NCBI RefSeq assembly: GCF_965277665.1
Contig: NZ_OZ255835.1
Location: 2,294,001-2,358,000, forward strand
Reading direction: 5' to 3'
Source: Lichenicoccus sp965277665
Lineage (GTDB): Bacteria; Pseudomonadota; Alphaproteobacteria; Acetobacterales; Acetobacteraceae
DNA: 64,000 bases
Made by a program: the position numbers and the translations under genes. Of this stretch, positions 25,324 through 33,337 are shown in pieces. The notes below the pieces were generated by a model. That model saw nothing but the letters and a program-made list of their open reading frames with translations, did not search any database and was not told the origin of the DNA. Every line of letters starts with the position of its first letter. The stretch's first letter is position 1.

Positions 25324-26469
25324 TCAATTGGCGAGCTGCAGCGTGTTCACGTCGTCCTCGACGTAATAGAAGCCGTCGCCGTCCGGGGTCGCGGCGATGC
25401 CGAACAGGTCGCCGCTGCCGGGCGGCGACTGCGCGCGGTCGCTGTCGAACCACTGCGCGCCGATCTGCCGGCCGGCCTTCGGGTCGATCTCCACCACCTG
25501 TCCGTTAAGCCCGTTGGTGGTCAGCAGATGGCCACCCGGCGCCTGCACCAGGGCTAGCGGGCGACGGAGCAGCCCGTCGCGGCTGATTTCGCGTCCCCGG
25601 CCGGCGCTGCCGGTTCGCGTCAACGCCTGGTCGATGGCGATGATGCGGTTGCCGATGGCGTCCGAGGCATACAGCGTCCCGTCCGCATCGAGTGCGAGGC
25701 CCGTCGGGCCGATGATGAACACGCTCTTGTCGGCCTGCTCGTCGAGCCCGTCGGCCACCACGGTCTGGCCGGCGAGGCGCGGCGCCTGACCCGGTGCATA
25801 GGCGAGGTCGAGGCGCAGGATGGTCGCCTTGTTCACCACCGGTGGCGAGCCGTCGGGGCTGCCCACGGCAAAGCCGGTGTTGCTGACGAACAGGGTGGCG
25901 CCCCCCGGATGCTCGCGCAGCGCCATGTTGCCCCAGGGGCCGTCGATCCGCGGCCCGGCGAAGCTGCCGACCAGCCGGCCGCCGCTGTCGAGCACCAGCA
26001 GGCAGCCCTGCCCCTTGGTGGCGGTGGTGCCATCCTCGCTCGGCAGCGAGCCCACGATCACGTAGCCGCTGGACAGCATGGTCATCGCGGTGGTCAGCCC
26101 GACCCCGCCCGGGCATTGCGGCCCGCTCGCGGGAAGATGCCGCGGCAACGTCGCGAAGGTCGAGAGCGCGCCGCGGTCGGGATGGTAGTCGACGATGCTG
26201 GTGCCGAGGCCCTGCAGGTTGCGGCCATCGTTGAAGTTGCCGACCAGCACGTCGCCCTGGTGTACGATGCCGGCGCTGACCGGCGCCACCACGATGGCGT
26301 ACGGGTTCTGGTCCCCGTTGCCGGGCACCGTCGTGCTCAGCAGCCGATGGTGATGCAGGCGGCCGAGCACCGAGCCCGCCTCGAGGGCGTGGGCACGACG
26401 GCCGGACGGGGCGAACGCCAACAGGGCGAGCACCAGGGCAGCCGGCCGCAAGTCACGGACGTTGATCAA
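25324..26469 (-). CDS. Exported NHL-type beta-propeller protein
   Basis: 381 residues. A signal peptide (AALVLALLAFAP, cut near AHALEAG) precedes repeated blade-like units such as GPTGLALDADGTLYASDAIG and GLNGQVVEID, as in NHL/SMP-30-like propellers. TTG 26469 is the only start possible because an in-frame TGA lies 12 codons or less upstream. It is the first gene behind the Fur-like site, so it belongs to the iron-uptake operon. What it binds is unknown; propellers often hold metals or act as platforms. Confidence 0.82.
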   Translation of the reverse strand: MINVRDLRPAALVLALLAFAPSGRRAHALEAGSVLGRLHHHRLLSTTVPGNGDQNPYAIVVAPVSAGIVHQGDVLVGNFNDGRNLQGLGTSIVDYHPDRGALSTFATLPRHLPASGPQCPGGVGLTTAMTMLSSGYVIVGSLPSEDGTTATKGQGCLLVLDSGGRLVGSFAGPRIDGPWGNMALREHPGGATLFVSNTGFAVGSPDGSPPVVNKATILRLDLAYAPGQAPRLAGQTVVADGLDEQADKSVFIIGPTGLALDADGTLYASDAIGNRIIAIDQALTRTGSAGRGREISRDGLLRRPLALVQAPGGHLLTTNGLNGQVVEIDPKAGRQIGAQWFDSDRAQSPPGSGDLFGIAATPDGDGFYYVEDDVNTLQLAN

Positions 26470-26515
26470 GGAATGCGGGCCTCACGAACGGCTGCACCGC
26501 ACAATTGCGAATGCT

Positions 26516-26534
26516 GATGAGAGTCATTCTCATC
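26516..26534. promoter_or_regulatory. Fur-like operator
   Basis: Perfect 7-bp inverted arms GATGAGA and TCTCATC around GTCAT give a 19-bp site, read on the minus strand as GATGAGAATGACTCTCATC. It matches 11 of 19 positions of the classical Fur box and has its dyad symmetry. It lies 47 bases upstream of the iron operon start, just behind a TTGACA, where a repressor would block transcription. Confidence 0.75.
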
Positions 26535-26546
26535 TTCGGATAGGCT

Positions 26547-26552
26547 TGTCAA
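26547..26552 (-). promoter_or_regulatory. -35 box of the iron operon
   Basis: Minus-strand TTGACA, 17 bases before a weak GAATGA -10 that lies inside the Fur-like palindrome. It fits a Fur-repressed promoter. Confidence 0.5.
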
Positions 26553-26582
26553 GCCGGCAGGCCGCCCGGCTGGACTAGCCGG

Positions 26583-27167
26583 CTACCGCCGGTCGGACTT
26601 GAATGTCTCGAGCGTGCCGGGTTCCAGCTTGGTCGAGAGTTCGGCCAAGCGGTGCGCAGCCGCGACGATCCGCTCCAATCCCTTCGTCTGCGCGGCGACG
26701 CCGACGCCTTCCAGCAGCGCGTGAAACTCCGCCTCCTGCGCAGGGACGAGATGGGCACTGCCAAATGGCACCTCGTTCAGCCAGACTGGCGATCCCATCG
26801 TGATGTCGAGTTGGTTGCCGAAGAAAAACAGCAACGTCCCGGCGGCATCGCGGACCGGCGAAATGAACAGCAGATTGTAGAAATGCGACCCGTCACGACG
26901 GTAGTTGACGATCCACTCGATGCATCCCTGTCCCGCTTCCAGGCACGCGCGAATGCGCGGCGGAGAGACCGGGTCGGTTCTCGGGCCCTGTAGGAAGCGG
27001 CAATTGCGACCGACAATCTCCTGCATGGGATAGCGGGTCAGTGCCGCGAACGCCGGATTGACCGCCACCATCGGCGTGTCAGGCAGATGCGGGTCACACA
27101 ACACCATCGGCGCGGTGCTATGCTGCATCGCCATCGTCAGTGCGTCCCGGATTTCCTTTGCGGTCAA
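26583..27167 (-). CDS. LOV-domain blue-light photoreceptor protein
   Basis: 194 residues. Residues 15-130 are a PAS domain of LOV type: GRNCRFLQG has Cys56, which forms the flavin adduct in light, and YRRDGSHFYNLLFISPVRD plus FFGNQLDIT hold the conserved FMN-contact Asn and Gln residues. About 60 residues of helix follow without a known output domain, so it is a short LOV protein that may signal by dimer change. TTG 27167 has GAGAGG eight bases upstream. No histidine kinase or anti-sigma gene is beside it, so the partner is unknown. Confidence 0.9.
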   Translation of the reverse strand: MTAKEIRDALTMAMQHSTAPMVLCDPHLPDTPMVAVNPAFAALTRYPMQEIVGRNCRFLQGPRTDPVSPPRIRACLEAGQGCIEWIVNYRRDGSHFYNLLFISPVRDAAGTLLFFFGNQLDITMGSPVWLNEVPFGSAHLVPAQEAEFHALLEGVGVAAQTKGLERIVAAAHRLAELSTKLEPGTLETFKSDRR

Positions 27168-27393
27168 TGGTCTAACCCTCTCAAGTCGGAAGATCCGGAG
27201 CGCTTCGTCCTGTGGAGGTGCTACGCTGCCGTCGGCGGCGGCGTGGCGGATGATGCTGCGTCATCTGGGCCAGCGAGCCCAAAAGCTTTAGCAGAGACGG
27301 CATCTGCCTTCTCCATCTCAACACCCTGTTGCATCGCCGTCGCCCGAGGATAAGGCGTAGCTTGCCGAACGCTCGCCCGCAATGCGGCCGGGA
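27168..27393. other. Intergenic region between the LOV and FAD genes
   Basis: 226 bases. It must contain the LOV gene promoter, but no good -35/-10 pair stands out. A 37-codon minus-strand open stretch (MQQGVEMEKADAV...) is present and I see no reason to call it a gene. Confidence 0.4.
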
Positions 27394-29064
27394 TCAGGTC
27401 GGCGCGGATGCCGAGATCGCGGCCTCGCTTCGCGCCAGCGCCGCCACGACCGCCTCGGCCGCCCTGATGCCGTCGACACCGGCCGACAGGATGCCACCGG
27501 CATAGCCGGCCCCTTCGCCGGCCGGAAACAGGCCGGCGACGTTCAGGCTCTGGCCGTCCGGACCACGCGGCACCCGCACCGGCGAGGAGGTGCGGGTTTC
27601 CACCCCGGTCATCACCGCATCCGCGAGCGCAAAGCCGCGCAGGCGCCGGTCGAACTGCGGCAGCGCCTCGCGTATCGCCTGCACGGCGTAGTCCGGCAGG
27701 CAGGCCGCGAGATCGGCCGGGATCACGCCCGGCTTGTACGAGGGCACCACCGCGCCCAGAACCGTCGAGGCACGCCCGGCCAGGAAATCGCCCACGGTCT
27801 GCGCCGGCGCATGGTAGCTGCCCCCGCCGGCCTCGAAGGCCCGCATTTCCCAGTGCCGCTGGAAGCCGATCCCGGCCAGCGGACCATCCGGATCGAACCC
27901 GGCCTGCGGAGTTCTCCGAAAATCCTCCGGCACCAGCCCGACCACGATGCCGGCATTCGCATTGCGCTCGGCCCGCGAATACTGGCTCATCCCGTTGGTG
28001 ACCACACCACCCGGCTCCGAGGCGGCGGCGACCACGGTGCCGCCGGGACACATGCAGAAGCTGTACACGCCGCGGCCGTTCGCGGCGTGGTGCACCAGCT
28101 TGTAGTCGGCGGCGCCGAGCACGGCGTGGCCGGCCTGCGGGCCGAACCGCGCCGCATCGATCAGCGACTGCGGATGCTCGATGCGCACCCCGATCGAGAG
28201 CGGCTTGGCGACGAGCGCCACGCCTGCCGCGTGCAGGGCGATCATGGTGTCGCGGGCGCTGTGGCCGGTCGCGAGCACGACGCACCTGGCCTCGATCGTG
28301 CTGCCGTCCGCCAGCTCCAGCCCCTCGATCCGGCGCCGGCGGTGCCGGTCGGCGCCGACGCAAAAGCCGGTGACACGGGTCTCGAAGCGGTACTCGCCGC
28401 CGAGCGCCTCGATGGTCTCGCGCATGCGCTCGACCATGCTGACCAGCCGGAAGGTGCCGATATGCGGCTTGGAGACCACCAGGATCTCCTCCGGCGCGCC
28501 GGCTCGCACGAACTCCTGCAGAACCTTGCGGCCGTAATGCCTCGGATCGCTGATCTGGCTGTACAGCTTGCCGTCCGAGAAGGTGCCGGCGCCGCCCTCG
28601 CCGAACTGCACGTTGCTCTCCGGCGACAGCGCGCCGCGGCGCCAGAAGGCAAAGGTGTCGACCGTGCGGCGGCGTACGATGCGGCCGCGCTCGAGGATGA
28701 TCGGACGCAGCCCCATCTGCGCCAGCACCAGCGCCGCCAGCAGCCCGCAGGGGCCGGTGCCGATCACCACCGGCCGCAAGCAGGTCGCAGCCGGCCGGCG
28801 CAGATACCGGTAGGTGACGTCGGGGGTGCGCGCGAGCCGGCCGTCATGCGCATGCGCCGCCAGCACCGCAGCCTCGTCGCGCAGGTCGAGATCGACGCTG
28901 TACACCAGGCTGATCGCGCCGCGCTTGCGGGCGTCGTAGCCGCGCCGGGCAATGGCGAGGCCGCGCAGGGCGTCCGGCGCCAGTTGCAGGCGCCGCAGCA
29001 CGGCCTGCTCGACGGCGTCCGGCGCATGGTCGAGCGGCAGCTTGATCTCGTTCAGCCTGAGCAT
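27394..29064 (-). CDS. FAD-dependent oxidoreductase (COG2509-like)
   Basis: 556 residues. An N-terminal domain of about 90 residues precedes the dinucleotide motif VVIGTGPCGLLAALVLAQMG. Later motifs are QFGEGGAGTFSDGKL, VLATGHSARD and the closing FPAGEGAGYAGGILSAGVDG, typical of the uncharacterised FAD-dependent dehydrogenases of the COG2509 group. The substrate is unknown. ATG 29064 begins the conserved MLRLNEIKLPLDH; the longer frame to 29442 overlaps the divergent CDF gene. Transcription is divergent from the metal exporter. Confidence 0.9.
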   Translation of the reverse strand: MLRLNEIKLPLDHAPDAVEQAVLRRLQLAPDALRGLAIARRGYDARKRGAISLVYSVDLDLRDEAAVLAAHAHDGRLARTPDVTYRYLRRPAATCLRPVVIGTGPCGLLAALVLAQMGLRPIILERGRIVRRRTVDTFAFWRRGALSPESNVQFGEGGAGTFSDGKLYSQISDPRHYGRKVLQEFVRAGAPEEILVVSKPHIGTFRLVSMVERMRETIEALGGEYRFETRVTGFCVGADRHRRRRIEGLELADGSTIEARCVVLATGHSARDTMIALHAAGVALVAKPLSIGVRIEHPQSLIDAARFGPQAGHAVLGAADYKLVHHAANGRGVYSFCMCPGGTVVAAASEPGGVVTNGMSQYSRAERNANAGIVVGLVPEDFRRTPQAGFDPDGPLAGIGFQRHWEMRAFEAGGGSYHAPAQTVGDFLAGRASTVLGAVVPSYKPGVIPADLAACLPDYAVQAIREALPQFDRRLRGFALADAVMTGVETRTSSPVRVPRGPDGQSLNVAGLFPAGEGAGYAGGILSAGVDGIRAAEAVVAALARSEAAISASAPT

Positions 29065-29141
29065 GCCGGTCTCTACCGCAGCGCGGCAGCACTTCGCCAG
29101 ATGCCGGTCCCGGAACGCTGGAGGGGGGCGATGCGGCTTGC

Positions 29142-29147
29142 TAGAAT
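29142..29147 (+). promoter_or_regulatory. Possible -10 box of the CDF exporter gene
   Basis: TAGAAT, 25 bases before the ATG at 29172, close to the TATAAT consensus. No strong -35 is found at the right distance, so an activator may be involved. Confidence 0.35.
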
Positions 29148-29171
29148 GACGCAGATCAAGACGGCGAGGCG

Positions 29172-30158
29172 ATGGCTCACCTGCATTCCGACACGCACCT
29201 GCACCACGACCACGACCACGAGGATTGCGGCGGCGGCGGGCATGGCCACGCGCACGGGCCCGGTGGCCACAGCCACGCGCCGGCGAGCTTCGGACGGGCG
29301 TTCGCGATCGGCATCGCGCTGAACGCGGCCTATGTCGGCGGCGAGGCGCTGGCCGGCCTGCTCTCGCACTCGCTGGCGCTGCTGGCCGATGCCGGACACA
29401 ATCTGGGCGACGTGCTCGGCCTCGCCGCCGCGTGGCTCGCACAGGGGCTCGGACGCCGGCGTCCGACCACGCGCTATACCTACGGGTTGCGTCGCTCCTC
29501 GATCCTGTCGGCGCTCGGCAACGCGGTGGTGCTGCTGGTGGTGACCGGCGCGATCGCCTGGGAGGCGGTGCGCCGCCTGCTGCTCGCTCCCGCCCCGGTC
29601 GGGGCCGAGACGGTCATGGCCGTGGCGGCGATCGGGATCGCGATCAACGGGGGCACCGCCTTGATGTTCGCCGCCGGCCGCAAGGGCGATCTCAACATCC
29701 GCGCGGCGTTCCAGCACATGGCCGCCGACGCGTTGCTGGCGGCCGGCGTGGTGGCGGCCGGTGCGGTGATCTGGTTCACCGGCTGGCTGTGGCTCGACCC
29801 GCTGGTCAGCCTCGTGCTCGCCGCGGTCATCGTGGCCGGGACCTGGTCGGTGCTGCGTCACTCGCTCGACCTGGCGCTGGACGCGGTGCCACCCGGCATC
29901 GACCGGATCGCCGTCGAGGGCTTCCTGCGGCAGCTGCCCGGCGTGGTCGACCTGCACGACCTGCATATCTGGGGCATGTCGACCACAGAGACCGCGCTGA
30001 CCGCGCATCTGGTGCGTCCCGGCCCGGCGGCGAACGACGCGATGCTGCGCCAGGCGGCGGCCGATTTGCGGGCCCGCTTCGGCATCGGCCACGCCACCTT
30101 CCAGGTCGAGCAGGACCTGGACGGGCGCTGCATCCTGGCCATCGTCGGGAGCGTCTGA
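29172..30158 (+). CDS. Cation diffusion facilitator (zinc-type exporter)
   Basis: 328 residues. A His-rich N-terminus (HLHSDTHLHHDHDHEDC) precedes six membrane helices. The metal site is formed by HSLALLADAGHNLGD (helix 2) and AAFQHMAADALLAAG (helix 5), the ZitB/CzcD pattern for Zn2+ with possible Cd2+ or Co2+. The cytoplasmic C-terminal domain has VVDLHDLHIWGMS. It exports metal in exchange for protons. The gene is alone on its strand, divergent from the FAD enzyme gene. It may share a metal theme with the CobW gene at 38060. Confidence 0.95.
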   Translation: MAHLHSDTHLHHDHDHEDCGGGGHGHAHGPGGHSHAPASFGRAFAIGIALNAAYVGGEALAGLLSHSLALLADAGHNLGDVLGLAAAWLAQGLGRRRPTTRYTYGLRRSSILSALGNAVVLLVVTGAIAWEAVRRLLLAPAPVGAETVMAVAAIGIAINGGTALMFAAGRKGDLNIRAAFQHMAADALLAAGVVAAGAVIWFTGWLWLDPLVSLVLAAVIVAGTWSVLRHSLDLALDAVPPGIDRIAVEGFLRQLPGVVDLHDLHIWGMSTTETALTAHLVRPGPAANDAMLRQAAADLRARFGIGHATFQVEQDLDGRCILAIVGSV

Positions 30159-30162
30159 GCGC

Positions 30163-30218
30163 CCGTGCTGTGGCCTGCGTCGCCAAATCCCCGTGCTGTT
30201 GGCCTGCGTGGCCAAATC
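30163..30218. repeat. Two copies of a 28-bp repeat, one with a hairpin
   Basis: 30163-30190 and 30191-30218 both read ccgtgctg, t(t)ggcctgcg, t(c/g)gccaaatc. The second copy holds a perfect 6-bp stem TTGGCC-tgcgt-GGCCAA. It lies just after the CDF stop and may slow or end transcription, although no T-run follows. Confidence 0.65.
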
Positions 30219-30315
30219 ATAGTGCTTCTCGCCCCGATTGCCGATCGGCTGCCGGGGAGAACGGCGTTCCACCAGGGCCTGGCGTGATCCTGGGGCTGGC
30301 ATAGTGGTTGCACTA

Positions 30316-30366
30316 GCGTTCCTGTCGGAGCTGCGTTCCTGTCGGAGCCGCGTTCCTGTCGGCATC
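30316..30366. repeat. 17-bp tandem repeat, three units
   Basis: GCGTTCCTGTCGGAGCT (30316-30332), GCGTTCCTGTCGGAGCC (30333-30349) and a partly diverged third unit (30350-30366). It lies in the leader of the small secreted protein gene. Confidence 0.85.
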
Positions 30367-30394
30367 CGCCGCGCCATCACGGGAGCAACGATCC

Positions 30395-30766
30395 ATGGCT
30401 GGTCGCTTTCGCAGCAAGCTCGGGGGAGCCGTCGCGCGGACAGCCATGGCCAGCGGCCTGCTTGCCTGCATGACGGTCACCGCCGCCGCCTGTGACGGCA
30501 AGAGCTACAGCCTGGGCATCAGTGCAGGCCAGACCGTCTCCGGCGGCGGTCTGGTGGTCCGACTGGACCGCGCCAGGCTGTTCGATCAGGACCCGGACAA
30601 ATACATCATCTCGGTCAAGGATGACGGCACCATCCTGGCGGATCACGTGCTGCTGGTGCAGCACGGCAGCGTCGATTTCCGCACCCGGTGCGGGACGGTG
30701 TCGATCGGCGCCGAAAGGAAGATGTTCGGCAGCGGCACCCTAACCGTGAACTGGAGCTACTTCTAG
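30395..30766 (+). CDS. Small secreted protein of unknown function
   Basis: 123 residues. A signal peptide (hydrophobic part about 17-32, TAAACDGK) ends in an AAC that could be a lipobox Cys. The rest is beta-rich and ends TLTVNWSYF, like a small outer-membrane-associated domain. Two more Cys could pair. GGGAG nine bases before the ATG supports the start. I do not recognise a family. Repeats of 17 bp lie in the leader. Confidence 0.65.
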   Translation: MAGRFRSKLGGAVARTAMASGLLACMTVTAAACDGKSYSLGISAGQTVSGGGLVVRLDRARLFDQDPDKYIISVKDDGTILADHVLLVQHGSVDFRTRCGTVSIGAERKMFGSGTLTVNWSYF

Positions 30767-30777
30767 CTGGTCGCCTG

Positions 30778-31737
30778 CTAGCTGGATGGCGACCCGACCA
30801 GGATCAGGCCGCGCAGCCGCTCGACCGTCACCCGCTCCGGCTTTGCGGTGCCCGGAGCGGTGACCGCGGCACCCCCCGCGGCGATCCCCCAGGCGAAGGC
30901 GTCCTCCGGTGTCCGGCCATCGGCGAGCGCCATCACCATGCCGGCGAGGAAGCTGTCGCCGGCGCCGACGGTGCCGTTCACCACCACGTCGAGCGCCGGC
31001 AGGCGCAGCGTGCCGTTCTCGGACGCCAGCACCGCGCCGTTCTCGCCGAGCGTCAGCGCCACCAGCCGGGCCCGGCCGCTGCGCACGATCTCCATGGCGG
31101 CGGCCTCCTGCGCGCCGTGGTCCGGCAGCCGGCGCCCGACCACACTCTCGAGCTCGGTCAGGCTCGACTTCAACAGCTCGACCCCGCCATCGGCGAGCCC
31201 GGCGCGCAGCGCCGGACCCGAGGTGTCGAGCACGTAGCGGATCGCCCGGCGGCGAGCCACCTGGCCGAGCTGGGCGTAGAAGTTCTCCGGCGTGCCGGGC
31301 GGCAGGCTGCCGCTGGCGATCAGCCATCCGGCCTCGAGGTGCTGCGCCGCGTCGAGCATCGCGGTCCAGTCAGCCTCGACCAGGGTCGGTCCCGCCGCGA
31401 TGAAGCGATATTCGTGGCCGGTCGAGGCGTCGGTGACGGTGTGGCTGGTGCGGGTGCGGCCGGTGATCTGCACGGTCCGATGCTGCACGCCGCTTTCGGC
31501 GAGCAGCTCCTCGAGCAGCCGGCCGCTGGAACCGCCGGCCAGCACCAGCGCCAGCGAGCTGCCGCCGAGCGCATGCATCACGCCGGCCACGTTCACGCCG
31601 CCGCCGCCCGGATCCTGCCGCTCCGCGAAGGTGCGCAGCTTGTGCGTCGGCCGCACGCTCTGCGCCTGCGAGGCGATGTCGATGGTCGGATTCATCGTCA
31701 CGGTGGCGATCAACGGCAAGGCGGTGAATGGCGGCAT
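30778..31737 (-). CDS. pfkB: PfkB-family sugar kinase (1-/6-phosphofructokinase type)
   Basis: 319 residues, ribokinase fold. The start VTMNPTIDIA and GGGGVNVAGVMHALGG form the sugar site and NGTVGAGDSFLAG is the catalytic anion-hole motif with the base Asp. This is the FruK/PfkB/LacC group, phosphorylating fructose phosphates or tagatose phosphate. I prefer ATG 31737; GTG 31746 is also possible. It stands alone with no PTS or other sugar genes near, so the in vivo substrate is open. Confidence 0.9.
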   Translation of the reverse strand: MPPFTALPLIATVTMNPTIDIASQAQSVRPTHKLRTFAERQDPGGGGVNVAGVMHALGGSSLALVLAGGSSGRLLEELLAESGVQHRTVQITGRTRTSHTVTDASTGHEYRFIAAGPTLVEADWTAMLDAAQHLEAGWLIASGSLPPGTPENFYAQLGQVARRRAIRYVLDTSGPALRAGLADGGVELLKSSLTELESVVGRRLPDHGAQEAAAMEIVRSGRARLVALTLGENGAVLASENGTLRLPALDVVVNGTVGAGDSFLAGMVMALADGRTPEDAFAWGIAAGGAAVTAPGTAKPERVTVERLRGLILVGSPSS

Positions 31738-31746
31738 GCACGGCAC

Positions 31747-31961
31747 TCGAAACAGTCCGACGCATCATGGACCCGCTTGCCCGTCGAATAAAAGCCGGCT
31801 CAGAGACCGTTCGATAATGCTACTATGCCGGCAATCCGACGCGCCTTTCTGCGCTTCCGGTGCTCATGGCCCAACGGCCACTCCGCTCCGGTTCTCGAAA
31901 GCCACGCCGGCCGGCGCCGTTGGCGCCTCTCACTCGGCATAGCGCATTCTCAAACGGTCTC
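31747..31961. other. Intergenic region between pfkB and the radical SAM gene
   Basis: 215 bases holding the pfkB promoter and the 3' end region of the radical SAM gene. The inverted repeat GGCGCC-gtt-GGCGCC near 31916-31930 could form a stem but has no T-run. No gene is seen. Confidence 0.4.
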
Positions 31962-33122
31962 TCAGAACAGCGCCATCTGCGCAGGCTGCGCGCGGCGCAC
32001 CCCCGGCCTGCGCAGCTCGGGCCGGCGTCCCCCCTCTCGGTGCGTCGCATCCGGCGGCGGCCGGAACTGCGAGGTGTCCAGCGGCGCGCGCCCGTGCAGG
32101 CCGAGCCTTGCTGCCACCCGCCTGAACCGTTGCGCCAGCATGTCGGCATAGACGCCCTGGCCGCGGAAGCGATGGCCGAAGCGGCTGTCGTTGAGCGCAC
32201 CCGCGCGCGTCTCGCGCACCAGGTTGAGCACGTGCCGTGCCCGCTGCGGGTAGTGCTGGTGCAGCCAGGTCTCGAACATCTGGCGCAACTCGAGCGGCAG
32301 CCGCAGCAGCACATAGCTCGCATCGCACGCGCCCCGGGCCGCGGCCGCCTCCAGGATGCGCTCCAGCTCGGCGTCGTTGAGCCCGGGGATCATCGGGGCG
32401 GCCAGCACGCCGGCCGGGATGCCGGCCTCGCCCAGGCCGGCGATCGCCGCCAGCCGCCGCGCCGGGGTGGCGGCGCGCGGCTCCATACGCCGCGCCAAGT
32501 CGGGATCCAGCGTGGTGACCGACAGCCAGACCCGCACCAGCCCGCGCCGAGCCAGCCGCGACAGGATGTCGGCGTCGCGCAGCACGCCCGCCGACTTGGT
32601 GACGATGCTGACCGGGTGGCCGAAGCGCTCCAGTACCTCCAGCACCGAGCGGGTCAGCGACAGGGTGCGCTCGACCGGCTGGTACGGGTCGGTGTTGGAG
32701 CCGAGCTGGATGGTGCGCGGCACGTAGCCCGGGCGGCACAGTTCGCGCTCGAGCAGCCGTGCCACCTCCGGCTTGAAGGTCAACCGTGTCTCGAAATCCA
32801 GGCCCGGCGAATAGCCGAGATAGGCGTGGCTCGGCCGCGCGTAGCAATAGACGCAGCCATGCTCGCAGCCGCGATAGGGATTGACCGCCCGGTCGAAGCC
32901 GAGATCGGGGCTCTGGTTCCAGGCAATCGCGCTGCGGCTGGCATCGCGTGCGAGCGTGGTCGCGACGGCGGGCGGCGCCAGCGTCTCCGCGCCGATGCTG
33001 TCCCAGCCATCGTCGAACGCCTGCGAGCTGGTGCGCTCGAAGCGGTTGCCGACATTGCCGGACACGCCGCGACCGCGACGCACCGCTTGCGTGGCTTCGA
33101 CGGAGCCCGTGTGGTCCTGCAT
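31962..33122 (-). CDS. PA0069-family radical SAM protein
   Basis: 386 residues. NPYRGCEHGCVYCYARPSH carries the CxxxCxxC [4Fe-4S] motif that cleaves S-adenosylmethionine. QLGSNTDPYQPVER and VSIVTKSAGVLRD are typical of this family, distantly related to the SplB photolyase and of unknown substrate. ATG 33122 has AGAGGA six bases upstream; the frame to 33284 runs through a tandem repeat and is not likely coding. The gene stands alone. Confidence 0.93.
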   Translation of the reverse strand: MQDHTGSVEATQAVRRGRGVSGNVGNRFERTSSQAFDDGWDSIGAETLAPPAVATTLARDASRSAIAWNQSPDLGFDRAVNPYRGCEHGCVYCYARPSHAYLGYSPGLDFETRLTFKPEVARLLERELCRPGYVPRTIQLGSNTDPYQPVERTLSLTRSVLEVLERFGHPVSIVTKSAGVLRDADILSRLARRGLVRVWLSVTTLDPDLARRMEPRAATPARRLAAIAGLGEAGIPAGVLAAPMIPGLNDAELERILEAAAARGACDASYVLLRLPLELRQMFETWLHQHYPQRARHVLNLVRETRAGALNDSRFGHRFRGQGVYADMLAQRFRRVAARLGLHGRAPLDTSQFRPPPDATHREGGRRPELRRPGVRRAQPAQMALF

Positions 33123-33213
33123 CGGCGATCCTCTGCGCTGCCGGGGGAGGTTCCTTTCGACGATGGCCGGCCAGCACGGTGGGCGCAAGAACAAATGCGG
33201 AACATAACCTGAA

Positions 33214-33293
33214 ATGGCCCGAAATTTCCCGGGATGGCCTGAAATTTCCCGGAACGGCCCGGAACAGCCGAGAATGCCCCGCAATGCGGCGTC
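33214..33293. repeat. 20-bp tandem repeat array, decaying
   Basis: Units of 20 bp: ATGGCCCGAAATTTCCCGGG (33214-33233), a copy with two changes (33234-33253) and two more diverged units. The array lies in the noncoding region between the radical SAM gene and the ClC gene. Confidence 0.8.
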
Positions 33294-33337
33294 GGGTCAC
33301 TCGCCGAGGTCGGCCGCGCGGGCTAAAGCGGACGGCG

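Noticed and set aside
26543..26555. Inverted repeat ggcttgtcaagcc as terminator
   Set aside because: It overlaps the TTGACA -35 box of the iron operon and has no T-run.
30316..33293. Repeats checked as CRISPR
   Set aside because: Units are directly joined without spacers, and no cas genes are present.
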